In this document: positions 16,225 through 24,988 of the stretch, piece after piece
Position numbering within the stretch: the first letter of the stretch is position 1
Layout: every line of letters starts with the position of its first letter
From: Mycobacterium scrofulaceum
GTDB lineage: Bacteria > Actinomycetota > Actinomycetes > Mycobacteriales > Mycobacteriaceae
DNA length: 61,091 nt
NCBI RefSeq assembly: GCF_001667885.1
Contig: NZ_LZJW01000129.1
Span: 1-61,091, forward strand
Reading direction: 5' to 3'
Position numbers and translations under genes: made by a program
Notes under the pieces: generated by a model
Database searches by the model: none
What the model was told of the DNA's origin: nothing
Seen by the model: only the letters and a program-made list of their open reading frames with translations

Positions 16225-16293
16225 TGAGGAGAAATGTTACGCCCGAGGAGCGTTATATTACGTGAGTGGAATGCGGAATGCCATGGCATTCAG
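16225..16293 (-). repeat. Upstream regulatory block of lipoprotein copy 2 (repeat copy B)
   Basis: Second copy of the 69-bp block at 15611-15679. The minus strand reads CTCACGTAATATAACG, keeping the TATAAC candidate -10 box, and TTTCTCCTCA near the gene. Beyond 16293 the two copies diverge, which defines the duplication edge. Confidence 0.65.
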
Positions 16294-16776
16294 TAAATTT
16301 CCGACAATCTACGTCAACTGATTGAGCCAGGTGGTGGGCCGCCCCGGATTCGCATCTCGCGGGGATGGGTGCATCGTTGGTGTCCGTTTTGCATTCATTT
16401 CTTGAAACGCTCCGGAAGCCCGGGCGAGGCGATAATATGGAGCGGCGCACGATCCGACCTACATTTTCAACAATGCAGGGCGATGTGGAACGCGTTCGGG
16501 GGAACCGACATACGGGTTTGGCCGGTAGATTCCGGCCTTGGTTCGAGTCTCCCGATATCAGCATGCCCATTGCGGTTATGCCGGTGTGCTCGGTAAGCTG
16601 GGCCCACGACCATCATTGACCGCGCCGGCGGATCCGCTCGTGCCCATTCCGGTCCTCGCTCTCGAACTGTGAAGAGTTTGAATGCATTTCGCGCGAAGGC
16701 ACGTTCGCGCCGCCCGGGTCTAAGATTCCAAATCCGGTCAACCCGGCCGGGAAAAGTAAGCTTGCCCGCTCTCCTG
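16294..16776. other. Gene-free, lower-GC region upstream of the GH172 gene
   Basis: No supported gene on either strand. There is a palindrome GAACGCGTTC at 16488-16497 and a TAATAT hexamer near 16431 that could be a -10 box. A GTG at 16669 would extend the next gene with a basic leader; I prefer the ATG at 16777, which gives a normal signal peptide. Confidence 0.5.
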
Positions 16777-18798
16777 ATGACTCGTTCGCGGTGCGTGGCG
16801 TTGGTCTTCGCGTTGGTTGCCCTGACCGGCGTCACCGTCGCAACCGGTGCGCGCGCCGAGCCGGTCGGCGGAGCCGGCGACCGCCTGGTCGGATGGGACA
16901 CCTACCGCCGGCTGGACCGGTTGCCCTATCTGCGCACCGACACGCAGGCTTTGCAGCTGTCCAGCTTCGACCGCAGCGGTGGTGATTTCGACCTCTCCAC
17001 CGGAAACCGCAACGGTACCGGCGGATGTTTGACGTCGGGCGGCGCCGGGTGCGTCGTCGCGGAGGATCGCGGCGCCGGCGAGGTGGATTCGATTTGGTTC
17101 ACCCGCGACGGCGGCAAGGTGACCCGGATCGGAAACATCCGCGTGGAACTCGATGGCCGAACAGTGTTGGACGCTCCCTTGCAATCGGTGGTCGATGGTG
17201 CGCTGGGGGCGCCGTTCGAATGGCCGCTGGTGGCCAACGCGGCGCAGTCGCCGGGCGGCGTGTATATCAAGGTGCCGATGCCCTACCGCGAGTCGATGCG
17301 CATCAGCGTCACATCGCATCTCGAGTACTACCACGTCGACTATCGACAGTTCTCGACCGGCGAAGGCGTCACCACCTTCTCACCCTCCGACCGCGCTCTC
17401 GACGTGCTCGCCACGCTGCGCGCAGCGGGCACCGCCGACCCCAAACCGTCGGCAGCCACGGCGGTCCACGACGACCGGATCGTCGACCTTCCCGCCGGCG
17501 GCGCGGCGACGATCGCGGAATCGAAGGGCCCGGGCAGTATCGCGGCGTTGACACTGCAACTGCCCGACCCGACAGATCAACTCTTGAGCGGCTTGCGGCT
17601 GCAGATGGAGTTCGACGGGCGGACCATGGTCGACTCCCCGCTCGGGGAGTTCTTCGGTGCTGGATTGGGCGTCACGACGGTGCGGTCGCTGATGTTCGCC
17701 GCCATCCCGCAACCCGGGGGTTCGCTGTCGCTGTCCGCATGGTGGCCGATGCCGTTCGCCCGCTCGGCTCGCCTCACGCTCCTGAACACCACCGGTGCGC
17801 CCCTGACCGGCATCGGCACCGACGTGGCGACCGCCCCGGACCCTCAATGGGAGTCGGCGCTGGCGGACGGACGCGCCGGCTATTTCACTGCCCGGTCGCA
17901 TGCCGCACCGGCCACCGTCGGCCAGGACTGGGTGTTCGCTGACGAACCGGGCCATGGCAAGTTCGTGGGCGTCAGCCACACGATCCGCGGTTCCCGCATT
18001 AAAACCGCGTTCAGTGACGCCGCCCCGTACTTCCTCGAAGGGGCGGAGCGCGTGTACACGGACGGCGCCTCTTCACCTCAGTGGTATGGCACCGGCACCG
18101 AGGACCTCTACGAGGGCGGCTGGTATTTCAAAGACGGCACCCGCTTCAGCGACCCGCTCACGGGTCAGCCCGACCAACGCACGGCGGCCGGTGGTTGCGC
18201 GGACTACTGCGTCGCCGTCTACCGGCTCATGCTCGCCGACGCCGTCGACTACCACTCCGCGATCCGCTTCGGCATCGAACACGGCAAGCGGAACATGGTC
18301 CAACCCGACTACAGCTCAACCGCATTCCTCTACACCCAACCCAACGACATGCTTACCGCCGGTGACGATGTCCAGCCCAGCGATCCGGTCAGCCGCCTGC
18401 TCCACGACTACACCGACGCCGATGCCACCGATCAACTACTGGTCAGCGAATACGAAGGCAGCGAAGACACCCGCCCGGTCATCGGGTCGGTGCGCGCCGC
18501 CACCGGCGCGATCACATTCCACGTCGAAACCGACCCGAATAACCGCGGCATCCTGTTGCGCCGCACGTCGGATCAAGCCAACGGATTCCAGAGTGTTGGT
18601 GTCGCGGTCGACGGCGTTCCCGGCGGAACCTGGTTGCAGCCGCGGAACAACGCCATTCATCGCTGGCTCGACGACACCTATCTCTTGCCGCCACCGCTGA
18701 CCGCCGGTAAGGCGCAACTCACGATCACCCTCACGCCCGCGCCCGACTCCCCACCCTGGACGGCGAGCCGCTACCAGCTCGAAACAGTGACCGGTTGA
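16777..18798 (+). CDS. Secreted GH172-family (DUF2961) glycoside hydrolase
   Basis: About 673 residues from ATG 16777. A Sec signal peptide is clear: MTRSRCVALVFALVALTG, cleavage near ARA-EP. The rest is a DUF2961/GH172 protein, recognisable by an early SSFDRSGGDFD segment, by VPMPYRESMRISV, and by a central GTGTEDLYEGGWYFK stretch. GH172 members studied so far include exo-acting furanosidases, some cleaving mycobacterial D-arabinan, so self-cell-wall arabinan remodelling is a reasonable hypothesis. Substrate and catalytic residues cannot be fixed by reading. It ends 3 nt before the convergent rhomboid-like gene. Confidence 0.8.
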   Translation: MTRSRCVALVFALVALTGVTVATGARAEPVGGAGDRLVGWDTYRRLDRLPYLRTDTQALQLSSFDRSGGDFDLSTGNRNGTGGCLTSGGAGCVVAEDRGAGEVDSIWFTRDGGKVTRIGNIRVELDGRTVLDAPLQSVVDGALGAPFEWPLVANAAQSPGGVYIKVPMPYRESMRISVTSHLEYYHVDYRQFSTGEGVTTFSPSDRALDVLATLRAAGTADPKPSAATAVHDDRIVDLPAGGAATIAESKGPGSIAALTLQLPDPTDQLLSGLRLQMEFDGRTMVDSPLGEFFGAGLGVTTVRSLMFAAIPQPGGSLSLSAWWPMPFARSARLTLLNTTGAPLTGIGTDVATAPDPQWESALADGRAGYFTARSHAAPATVGQDWVFADEPGHGKFVGVSHTIRGSRIKTAFSDAAPYFLEGAERVYTDGASSPQWYGTGTEDLYEGGWYFKDGTRFSDPLTGQPDQRTAAGGCADYCVAVYRLMLADAVDYHSAIRFGIEHGKRNMVQPDYSSTAFLYTQPNDMLTAGDDVQPSDPVSRLLHDYTDADATDQLLVSEYEGSEDTRPVIGSVRAATGAITFHVETDPNNRGILLRRTSDQANGFQSVGVAVDGVPGGTWLQPRNNAIHRWLDDTYLLPPPLTAGKAQLTITLTPAPDSPPWTASRYQLETVTG

Positions 18799-18801
18799 CC
18801 C

Positions 18802-19560
18802 TCAGGCAGTAGATCGCATCACGCGACCGGCCAGGAGCGAGGCGACCGCCACGCCCGTCAACCCGGCCACGGGAGCCACCGACGTCGACCACCCCGACAA
18901 CACGAAGTAGCCGAAGGCGGCGCCGACGACCAGCAGGGCAGCGTGCACGGGCGTCCAGTGCTCGATCGACGGCAACCAGAACGCCAAACCCATGCCGAGG
19001 AGCAGCGCCAGAACGTGACCGAACGCGGTGAAGTCCGCGTCGAGCGTCGCCACCAACGCGATGCCGAGCCACCAGCCGATCCAGGCCGGTCGCCAGCGCG
19101 CCGGTATCGATGCGGTCAGTGCGCCCAGCACGCACACCGCGCCGTAGCTGATCCCGACGTCGGTGGCGCGCGCCACCGAGAAGGGCTGCCATCCCGTCTC
19201 CACCGCGGCCACCAGCCCGACGGCGACGATCACCGTGGCGCCGATGTGGCCGACGGCGAAGGTGATCAGTAAACCCCGGCCACGCCAAATGAGTTCGCCG
19301 AGCGCCAGCAGGCACACCAGCCCGGGCAGCCAGAGATAGACATCGCCGCCGTCGCTGACGAACGCGCTACCGACCAAGCTGCCCAGGTTGCCGTGCGCCA
19401 GGTTGTGCAGGTTGGTGCTCATCTCCCTGACCACCGCGGCGCGGGTGTGCCCACCCAGCGCCGACAGGGTGACCGAGACGGCGAGCAGCAACACGGCGTA
19501 GGCCGCCGTGACGCGCAGGCGGTCGGGGCGCGCGCGAAGCTCGGTGCGGGACAACGTCAT
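18802..19560 (-). CDS. Rhomboid-like membrane protein
   Basis: A 252-residue, roughly six-helix membrane protein. It has an early Asn/His loop (NLHNLAHGNLGSLVGSAF), a GISYG motif with Ser138 in a helix, and FGHVLALLLG with His182 in a later helix. This is the Ser-His dyad arrangement of rhomboid intramembrane proteases, although GISYG differs from the canonical GxSG(A), so activity is uncertain. I chose the ATG at 19560 because it overlaps the stop of the upstream LysA-like gene by 4 nt; an ATG at 19572 also exists. Translational coupling to the PLP protein is therefore likely. Confidence 0.7.
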   Translation of the reverse strand: MTLSRTELRARPDRLRVTAAYAVLLLAVSVTLSALGGHTRAAVVREMSTNLHNLAHGNLGSLVGSAFVSDGGDVYLWLPGLVCLLALGELIWRGRGLLITFAVGHIGATVIVAVGLVAAVETGWQPFSVARATDVGISYGAVCVLGALTASIPARWRPAWIGWWLGIALVATLDADFTAFGHVLALLLGMGLAFWLPSIEHWTPVHAALLVVGAAFGYFVLSGWSTSVAPVAGLTGVAVASLLAGRVMRSTA

Positions 19561-20873
19561 TGACCGTTCCAACCCCGGTCGCGGGCGAGCAGGTCGGCGA
19601 CGGTTTCTCTGCGCACCAGTTCACGAGGCTTGCCGCCGGAGACCGCGACCAGCGGCGGGCGGCCCACCATGCTGTGCCTCGGCACCATCGAGTGCTGATA
19701 GGCGCCGGTGCAGGCGACGGCCAGCAGGTCCCCGGGGCGGATGTCCACGGGCAGCTCGACGTCGCGGGCGAGTTCGCGACCGTCGCCGTGCCGACCGACG
19801 ACGGTGACAGGCGCGGTCGCGGTCGGACGGTGCCGGTTGGCCAGCGCCACGGTGTAGTTCACGTCGGGGCGCTCAGCGCCGGGTACGTCACTCGAGCCGC
19901 CGTCCACGGCGACGAAGGTGCGCCCTCCTGGTTGGCGTTTCACGGCGATCACCCGGCAAAGCATCATTCCGGCCCGCGCTGCGATGGCGCGGCCCGGCTC
20001 GATCACGATTCGGGGGCGAGGGAATTCGTGCTCGGCACAAGCCGATTGCAGCGCGCCGTCGATGCTGGTTCCCAGCGCACGTACGTTGAGTTCGGGATCG
20101 CCGGAAAGGTACGGGACTGCATGCCCACCGCCGAGATTGAGCTCGGTGACCACGACCTGGTGGCGGTCGCGGACCTCGGCCATCACGCCGATCATCTGGC
20201 GGATCGCCTCACCGTAGACCGAGGCGTCGGTGAGCTGTGACCCGAGTCGGCAGTGCAACCCGACGAGATCCAGCCACGGCTGGTCCAGGACACGCCTCAG
20301 CGCGCCGGCCGCCTGCCCGCCTGCCAGCGCGAAGCCGAATTTCTGGTCGACCGCCCCTACGTCGGGGATGACTCCCACCAGCACGCGCTGACGCTGTCGC
20401 ACGCGACACGCCAGGAGGGAGACCTCGCTCGGCGTATCGACGACGATCCGTCCGACGCCGGCCGCGACCGCGTCGCAGAGTTCGGCCGCTGTGATCACCC
20501 CGTCCAAAATGATCTGTGACGGCGGGACGTCGGCGGCCAGCGCGGTCGCCAGCTCGCCGGCCGAGGCGACATTGATGCCGGCCCCTTCGTCGGCAGCCCA
20601 GCGGGCCACGTCGACGCTCAACAGCGCCTTGCCGGCGTAGATCAGCTCGGCGTCGGGCAGCGTCGCGCGATAACAGCGGATGCGGGCCCGAAAATCCTCC
20701 TCGTCGACCACGTACGTGGGCGTGCCGAACTCGGCGGCGAGGTCGACGGCCGCCACGTCGCCCACGCACAGCCGGCCCAGGTCGTCGACGTAGGCGCTCA
20801 GCGGCCAAATCGCCCGATCGAGGTGCGGGTTCAGCCCGTGCCTCAGCGACGGAAGCAGCTCGAAGAGCGTCAT
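19557..20873 (-). CDS. LysA-like PLP decarboxylase paralogue lacking the CESGD motif
   Basis: A 438-residue fold-type III PLP protein of the diaminopimelate/ornithine decarboxylase family. The Schiff-base Lys is Lys82 (YAGKALLS); HCRLGS (207-212) corresponds to the usual HxH/G-S-Q region, and EPGR (292-295) binds phosphate. Where diaminopimelate decarboxylases have the active-site CESGD, this protein has RHGDGREL (361-368), so the catalytic Cys from the partner subunit is missing. The late aromatic motif is AYQHS in place of AYCYS. It probably acts on another amino acid or is inactive. The start is ATG 20873. It is translationally coupled to the rhomboid-like gene. Confidence 0.75.
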   Translation of the reverse strand: MTLFELLPSLRHGLNPHLDRAIWPLSAYVDDLGRLCVGDVAAVDLAAEFGTPTYVVDEEDFRARIRCYRATLPDAELIYAGKALLSVDVARWAADEGAGINVASAGELATALAADVPPSQIILDGVITAAELCDAVAAGVGRIVVDTPSEVSLLACRVRQRQRVLVGVIPDVGAVDQKFGFALAGGQAAGALRRVLDQPWLDLVGLHCRLGSQLTDASVYGEAIRQMIGVMAEVRDRHQVVVTELNLGGGHAVPYLSGDPELNVRALGTSIDGALQSACAEHEFPRPRIVIEPGRAIAARAGMMLCRVIAVKRQPGGRTFVAVDGGSSDVPGAERPDVNYTVALANRHRPTATAPVTVVGRHGDGRELARDVELPVDIRPGDLLAVACTGAYQHSMVPRHSMVGRPPLVAVSGGKPRELVRRETVADLLARDRGWNGQ

Positions 20874-21019
20874 GCCTCCACGGTGCCGGTCCGGCCGGGC
20901 GCGTGCCGCGTTCTTAACGAAGCCTTCACACCCGCGCGGCAAATCTTCACAGATTTGGAACACAGGCCGCGATCGCGGCGATCACCTCGTTCGCGGACAG
21001 TATCGCGGTCGCGCGCTCA

Positions 21020-21784
21020 TCATCTCCGGCCCAGCGACGGGACGAAGGGGATGTCGTCGGATGCGGCACGCCGGGCGGCCAGCAGCGTCCGCGCGGCGTC
21101 GCCGATCGGAACACGAAGCGGCAGTTGCGGCTTCTCGGCGGCGTCGGCAACTTCGTCGGCGACCTGTTCGGGGGTGATCATCCCGGCCCGCGGCCCACCG
21201 CCCGCGAGAATTGCGGCGTAGGGGTCCTCGGGCAGGGCATAAGTGGTCACATCGTCAAGCGCGCCGGAGCTCACCGCGCCGGGCTCCAGCAGGCAGGCTT
21301 GGACGCCCAGCGGCGCGACCTCAATGGCTAGCGCCTCGACGAGGGCTTCGAGCGCCCACTTGGTCGCGGCATAGGCTGCGCCGGGTGGCAATACGATGCG
21401 CCCGACGACGCTGGACATGAACATAAGCTTCCCGTCGCCCCGTTCGCGCATCTGTGGGAGCACCGCCTGAGCCACCCGGAGCGCGCCGACCGTGTTGACG
21501 TCGAGAACCCGCCGCAGTTCCGGCAGCGGAATCGCTTCGACCGCCGCATAGAAGATCACCCCGGCGTTGGAGATGACGACGTCGAGATCACCGGCGGCGG
21601 CGACAGCCGCGGTGACGCTCGAGTCGTCGGTAACGTCAAGGGCCAGCCGTCGGTCGACGTCGAGACCGGCGAGCGTCTGCGGGTCGCGGGCCGTGGCGAC
21701 TACGCGATGACCGCGGCCCGCGAACTCGTTGGCGATGGCGCGGCCGATGCCGCGGCTTGCCCCTGTGATCAAGACGGACAACAT
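21020..21784 (-). CDS. Short-chain dehydrogenase/reductase
   Basis: A 254-residue SDR with TGASRGIGRA at the N-terminus (residues 7-16), the NAG motif in VISNAGV and the catalytic YAATK near residue 138. The extended C-terminal part without the usual HVDGG ending resembles the SDR subfamily acting on lipid or retinol-like substrates. It lies about 60 nt downstream of the thioesterase on the same strand with an AAAGGAG ribosome site, so the two are probably one operon controlled by the TetR at 22474. Confidence 0.83.
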   Translation of the reverse strand: MLSVLITGASRGIGRAIANEFAGRGHRVVATARDPQTLAGLDVDRRLALDVTDDSSVTAAVAAAGDLDVVISNAGVIFYAAVEAIPLPELRRVLDVNTVGALRVAQAVLPQMRERGDGKLMFMSSVVGRIVLPPGAAYAATKWALEALVEALAIEVAPLGVQACLLEPGAVSSGALDDVTTYALPEDPYAAILAGGGPRAGMITPEQVADEVADAAEKPQLPLRVPIGDAARTLLAARRAASDDIPFVPSLGRR

Positions 21785-21845
21785 GGTGTGCGCTCCTTTG
21801 TTAGGGGTAGGTCGTCACAGACGACCACCATCACCATCGGCGGTG

Positions 21846-22385
21846 TCATCGCCGCGACTCGAAGATCAGCAGGGTGCTGCTCGCCGTGGCGACGAGGTTT
21901 CCCGACGAGTCGGTGACCTTGCCTTCAGCGAAGCCGATCCGCGAGCCGGCCTTGACGACGGTGCCGACGGCCAGCAGCGGCCCGCTGGCGACGGTTACCG
22001 CTTTGAGATAGTTCACCTTGATCTCGACCGACGTGTACCCGACGCCCTGGGGCAAGGTCGTATGCAACGCGCAACCGGTCACTGTGTCGAGCAGTGTGCA
22101 CACGGCCCCTCCGTGAACGATTCCGAGCGGGTTGTACGTCGACGTGTCCGGGCTGCAAACGAACGTGATGGCGCCCTTGTCGACCTGGACGACGCGCATC
22201 GGAATCAGCTCCCCGATGGGTGGCGGCGGCAAGCTCCCGTCGGCCACCGCACGCCAGTACGCCAACCCCGACATCGACGCGACGTTGGTCTGCGTGGTGA
22301 TGGGGTCCCGCCACGTGACCACCCGCGACTGCTCCTCGCCCCAACGTGCGGTGGGCGCGGGATGGGCTTGTTCGGAAGTCGTCAT
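21846..22385 (-). CDS. PaaI-type hotdog-fold thioesterase
   Basis: The 179-residue protein has the hotdog signature NPLGIVHGGAVCTLLDTVTG (about residues 80-99), then VEIKVNYLKAV, typical of PaaI/acyl-CoA thioesterases that hydrolyse short or aryl acyl-CoA esters. It is divergent from a TetR gene with two copies of a GTAAACCGATC-type operator between them. The immediate downstream SDR suggests a small acyl-CoA or xenobiotic pathway induced by a ligand of that regulator. Confidence 0.82.
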   Translation of the reverse strand: MTTSEQAHPAPTARWGEEQSRVVTWRDPITTQTNVASMSGLAYWRAVADGSLPPPPIGELIPMRVVQVDKGAITFVCSPDTSTYNPLGIVHGGAVCTLLDTVTGCALHTTLPQGVGYTSVEIKVNYLKAVTVASGPLLAVGTVVKAGSRIGFAEGKVTDSSGNLVATASSTLLIFESRR

Positions 22386-22396
22386 CGTTCCTCAGA

Positions 22397-22411
22397 AACT
22401 GATCGGTTTAC
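22397..22411. promoter_or_regulatory. TetR operator copy 1 (AACTGATCGGTTTAC)
   Basis: The core ACTGATCGGT is a near-perfect palindrome 12 nt upstream of the thioesterase start. Its reverse complement GTAAACCGATC is shared with the site at 22446-22462. Likely bound by the adjacent TetR protein to repress the thioesterase/SDR operon. Confidence 0.6.
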
Positions 22412-22445
22412 TTGTGCAGCCAACGTATCGCGACTTCGGCCTTTT

Positions 22446-22462
22446 GTAAACCGATCGGTGTA
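22446..22462. promoter_or_regulatory. TetR operator copy 2 (GTAAACCGATCGGTGTA)
   Basis: The core ACCGATCGGT (22450-22459) is a perfect palindrome 14 nt before the TetR ATG. The two operator cores are 52 bp apart centre to centre in opposite orientation, about five helical turns, so dimers could sit on the same face of the DNA. Suggests autoregulation. Confidence 0.6.
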
Positions 22463-22473
22463 TATTGGTCGAC

Positions 22474-23055
22474 ATGGTCGACTCTGCGACGCGCACCCCG
22501 GGCGGTCGCGGGGCGCGCGATCGTATCGAGCGCGCCGCAGCGAAGCTCTTCTACCGCAACGGAATTCACGCGACCGGTGTCGAGCTGATCGCCCAAGAGG
22601 CTAATGTGTCCAAGCGCACGCTCTACCAACACTTCTCGAGCAAGAACGAGCTGGTGGACAACTACCTGCGGGGTGTGGACGCCCGCGGCGGCTCGCCCAA
22701 CGAGCGGCGCCTACAGGATGAGGCGCTGCCCGCACGCGAGAGGCTGTTGGCCATCTTCGAGATGACACGCCGCGACGTCGTGCGGGGCTGCCCGTTCCAC
22801 AATGCCGCCGTGGAGTCGGCGGGATCGCTCGCCAGCACGGACGAGATCGTGCGGGCCCACAAGCTGGATTTCACTGGGCGTCTCGTGGCCGTCGCCCGCG
22901 AGGCCGGCGCCACCGATCCGGAGCTGCTCGGCCGACAACTGGCCGTGCTGTTCGAGGGCGCCACCGCGATGGCCACCTCCCTGAACGACACCGCGCCCGT
23001 CGTGCATGCGCGCGCGGCCGCCGCCACGCTCATCGACGCCGCGCTGAAGTCTTGA
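22474..23055 (+). CDS. TetR-family regulator
   Basis: A 193-residue TetR protein from the ATG at 22474; an in-frame TTG at 22465 is less likely because the operator nearly touches it. The DNA-binding domain shows VELIAQEANVSKRTLYQHF near residues 33-51, and the C-terminal part fits the subfamily with a late GCPFHNAAVE motif. It is divergent from the thioesterase/SDR operon, and the two palindromic sites in the 88-nt spacer are its probable targets. Confidence 0.85.
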   Translation: MVDSATRTPGGRGARDRIERAAAKLFYRNGIHATGVELIAQEANVSKRTLYQHFSSKNELVDNYLRGVDARGGSPNERRLQDEALPARERLLAIFEMTRRDVVRGCPFHNAAVESAGSLASTDEIVRAHKLDFTGRLVAVAREAGATDPELLGRQLAVLFEGATAMATSLNDTAPVVHARAAAATLIDAALKS

Positions 23056-23096
23056 CTGCGGAGTCTTCAGGCTGTTAGACAAGGCGTACGCCACAA

Positions 23097-23114
23097 TTTG
23101 GGCGATCGCCCAAA
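23097..23114. promoter_or_regulatory. Perfect 18-bp palindrome upstream of the P450 gene
   Basis: TTTGGGCGATCGCCCAAA is fully self-complementary. It lies about 40 nt before the P450 ATG. Its 16-bp core recurs exactly in front of the TetR gene at 24989-25004, marking a shared regulator. Confidence 0.75.
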
Positions 23115-23154
23115 AGGCCGTGGACGCCGGCAGCCGCCTGAAATAGAGGAACGA

Positions 23155-24357
23155 ATGACCGTCACCAGCGACACCGACGTCTACTACGACCCCTACGACG
23201 TCAACATCAATGCCAACCCGTATCCGACCTATGCGCGGCTGCGTGAAGAGGCGCCCATCTATCACAACGAGCGCTACGACTTCTGGGCGCTCTCAAGGCA
23301 TTCCGACGTCGAGCGGGCGCTTGCCAACTGGGAGACATTCTCCAACAGGCGCAGCGACATCCTCGAGCTCATCCAGTCGAAATTCGAGATGCCCGGCGGC
23401 GTCATGATGTTTCAGGATCCGCCCGAACACACGCGGCTGCGCGGCCTGATGTCGCGGGTGTTCACGCCCCGCCGGATGGCCGAGCTCGAAGACCAGATCC
23501 GGCAATACTGCGTGCGGTGTCTGGACCCGCTGGTCGGGTCGGGGAGCTTCGACATCATCGCGGAGCTGGCCTCGATGATGCCGATGCGGGTGATCGGGAT
23601 GCTGCTGGGAATCCCGGAGTCCGAACAGGTCTCGGTGCGCGACGCGAACGACGCCAACCTGCGAACCAAGCCGGGCGCCCCGTTGAAGGTCGCCGACGCC
23701 GACTCCATCGCCGACGGCCGGATCTACGCCGACTATGTCGAATGGCGCTCCAAGCATCCCTCGGATGACCTGATGACGACGCTACTCAACGTCGAGTTCG
23801 ACGACGAGCACGGCGTGCACCGCAAGCTGACGCGCAAGGAGGTGCTGCATTACACCCAGGTGGTCGCCGGTGCGGGCAACGAGACCACCGGTCGGCTGAT
23901 CGGCTGGCTGGCCAAGGTGCTCGCCGAGCATCCCGACCAGCGGCGCGCGGTCTACGAGGACAGGTCGCTGTTGACTCGCACCGTCGACGAGACGCTGCGA
24001 TTCGAACCGACGGGCCCGCACGTCGCGCGGTGGATGGCCAGGGATTTCGAGTGTTACGGCACGACGGTTCCGGCCGGTAGCGCCATGCTGCTGCTGTTCG
24101 GCGCGGCCAATCGCGATCACCGTCGCTACACCGATCCCGACACCTACGACATCCGCCGGGACAACATCTCGCACATCACGTTCGGGAAGGGCGTGCACTA
24201 CTGCCTTGGCGCCAACCTGGCCCGCCTCGAGGGCCGCGTGGCGCTCGACGAGATCCTCAACCGCTGGCCCGAATGGGGCATCGACTACGACACCGCGCAA
24301 TTGGCATCGACGTCGACCGTGCGTGGCTGGGAGCGGTTACGAGTCGTGTTGCCCTGA
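23155..24357 (+). CDS. Cytochrome P450 under TetR control
   Basis: A 400-residue P450 from ATG 23155, preceded by AGAGGA at a good distance; the longer frame starts within the operator and is rejected. The I-helix motif is GAGNETT, with Asn replacing the more usual His/Asp-type residue before Glu-Thr-Thr. The ExxR is ETLR, and the heme loop GKGVHYCLGA puts the ligand Cys at about residue 350. It is convergent with the TetR gene (stop codons 6 nt apart), and both have the same palindrome upstream. Substrate unknown; redox partners are not local. Confidence 0.88.
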   Translation: MTVTSDTDVYYDPYDVNINANPYPTYARLREEAPIYHNERYDFWALSRHSDVERALANWETFSNRRSDILELIQSKFEMPGGVMMFQDPPEHTRLRGLMSRVFTPRRMAELEDQIRQYCVRCLDPLVGSGSFDIIAELASMMPMRVIGMLLGIPESEQVSVRDANDANLRTKPGAPLKVADADSIADGRIYADYVEWRSKHPSDDLMTTLLNVEFDDEHGVHRKLTRKEVLHYTQVVAGAGNETTGRLIGWLAKVLAEHPDQRRAVYEDRSLLTRTVDETLRFEPTGPHVARWMARDFECYGTTVPAGSAMLLLFGAANRDHRRYTDPDTYDIRRDNISHITFGKGVHYCLGANLARLEGRVALDEILNRWPEWGIDYDTAQLASTSTVRGWERLRVVLP

Positions 24358-24363
24358 AACGAG

Positions 24364-24948
24364 TTAACCTGGCATCTCGAATCTGTCGATGATCCGGTTC
24401 ACCAGTGCGACGGCTTCGGAATGGCCGGTCGTGGCGCCCAGTGCCTGCTCCAGGATCAGCATGCGACCGACCGCCGCGATGATGACCGCGATGCCAGCGG
24501 GCGGGAAATCGCGGGTGTCCAGCTCGTGTTCGCAGACGATGAAATTCAGCGCCGTGGTCTGCATTTCGCGCCAGCGGTCCGACCAGGCCGCGATCTCGGC
24601 CCGGATCTCCTTGCGGTGGTTGGCCAGTCCCATGAACTCCAGCAGCAGGCGGGTGTCCTTCGGCTCGATGAGCGTGTCCCAGAAGGCGTGCAGGGGGCGG
24701 TCGGAGGCGAGCGCCCGCTGTTGGCGCTCCAGGTAGGCGGCCGCGCCGCGCCGGAAGACATTCAGGTAGAGCTCGTCCATGGTGGGGAAGTAGTAGTGCA
24801 CCAGGGCCGGTTTGACGCCGGCTTCGGCCGCCACCCGGCGCGAGGTGGCCGCGGCGTAGCCCTCGTCGACCATGATCCGGATGGTGGCGTCGATCAGCAT
24901 GTCGCGTGTCGTGGAATCCCGCGCCTTCGGTCGTTCGGAAGCGGTCAT
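24364..24948 (-). CDS. TetR-family regulator of the adjacent P450
   Basis: A 194-residue TetR protein with the HTH RRVAAEAGVKPALVHYYF near residues 35-52. Its own promoter region carries the 16-bp palindrome TTGGGCGATCGCCCAA at 24989-25004, and the convergent P450 has the same sequence. The simplest reading is a repressor controlling itself and the P450 in response to a substrate-like ligand. Confidence 0.85.
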   Translation of the reverse strand: MTASERPKARDSTTRDMLIDATIRIMVDEGYAAATSRRVAAEAGVKPALVHYYFPTMDELYLNVFRRGAAAYLERQQRALASDRPLHAFWDTLIEPKDTRLLLEFMGLANHRKEIRAEIAAWSDRWREMQTTALNFIVCEHELDTRDFPPAGIAVIIAAVGRMLILEQALGATTGHSEAVALVNRIIDRFEMPG

Positions 24949-24988
24949 GGTGTGGTGTTCCTGTCGACGGACCGGAGGGGGCAGGCGC

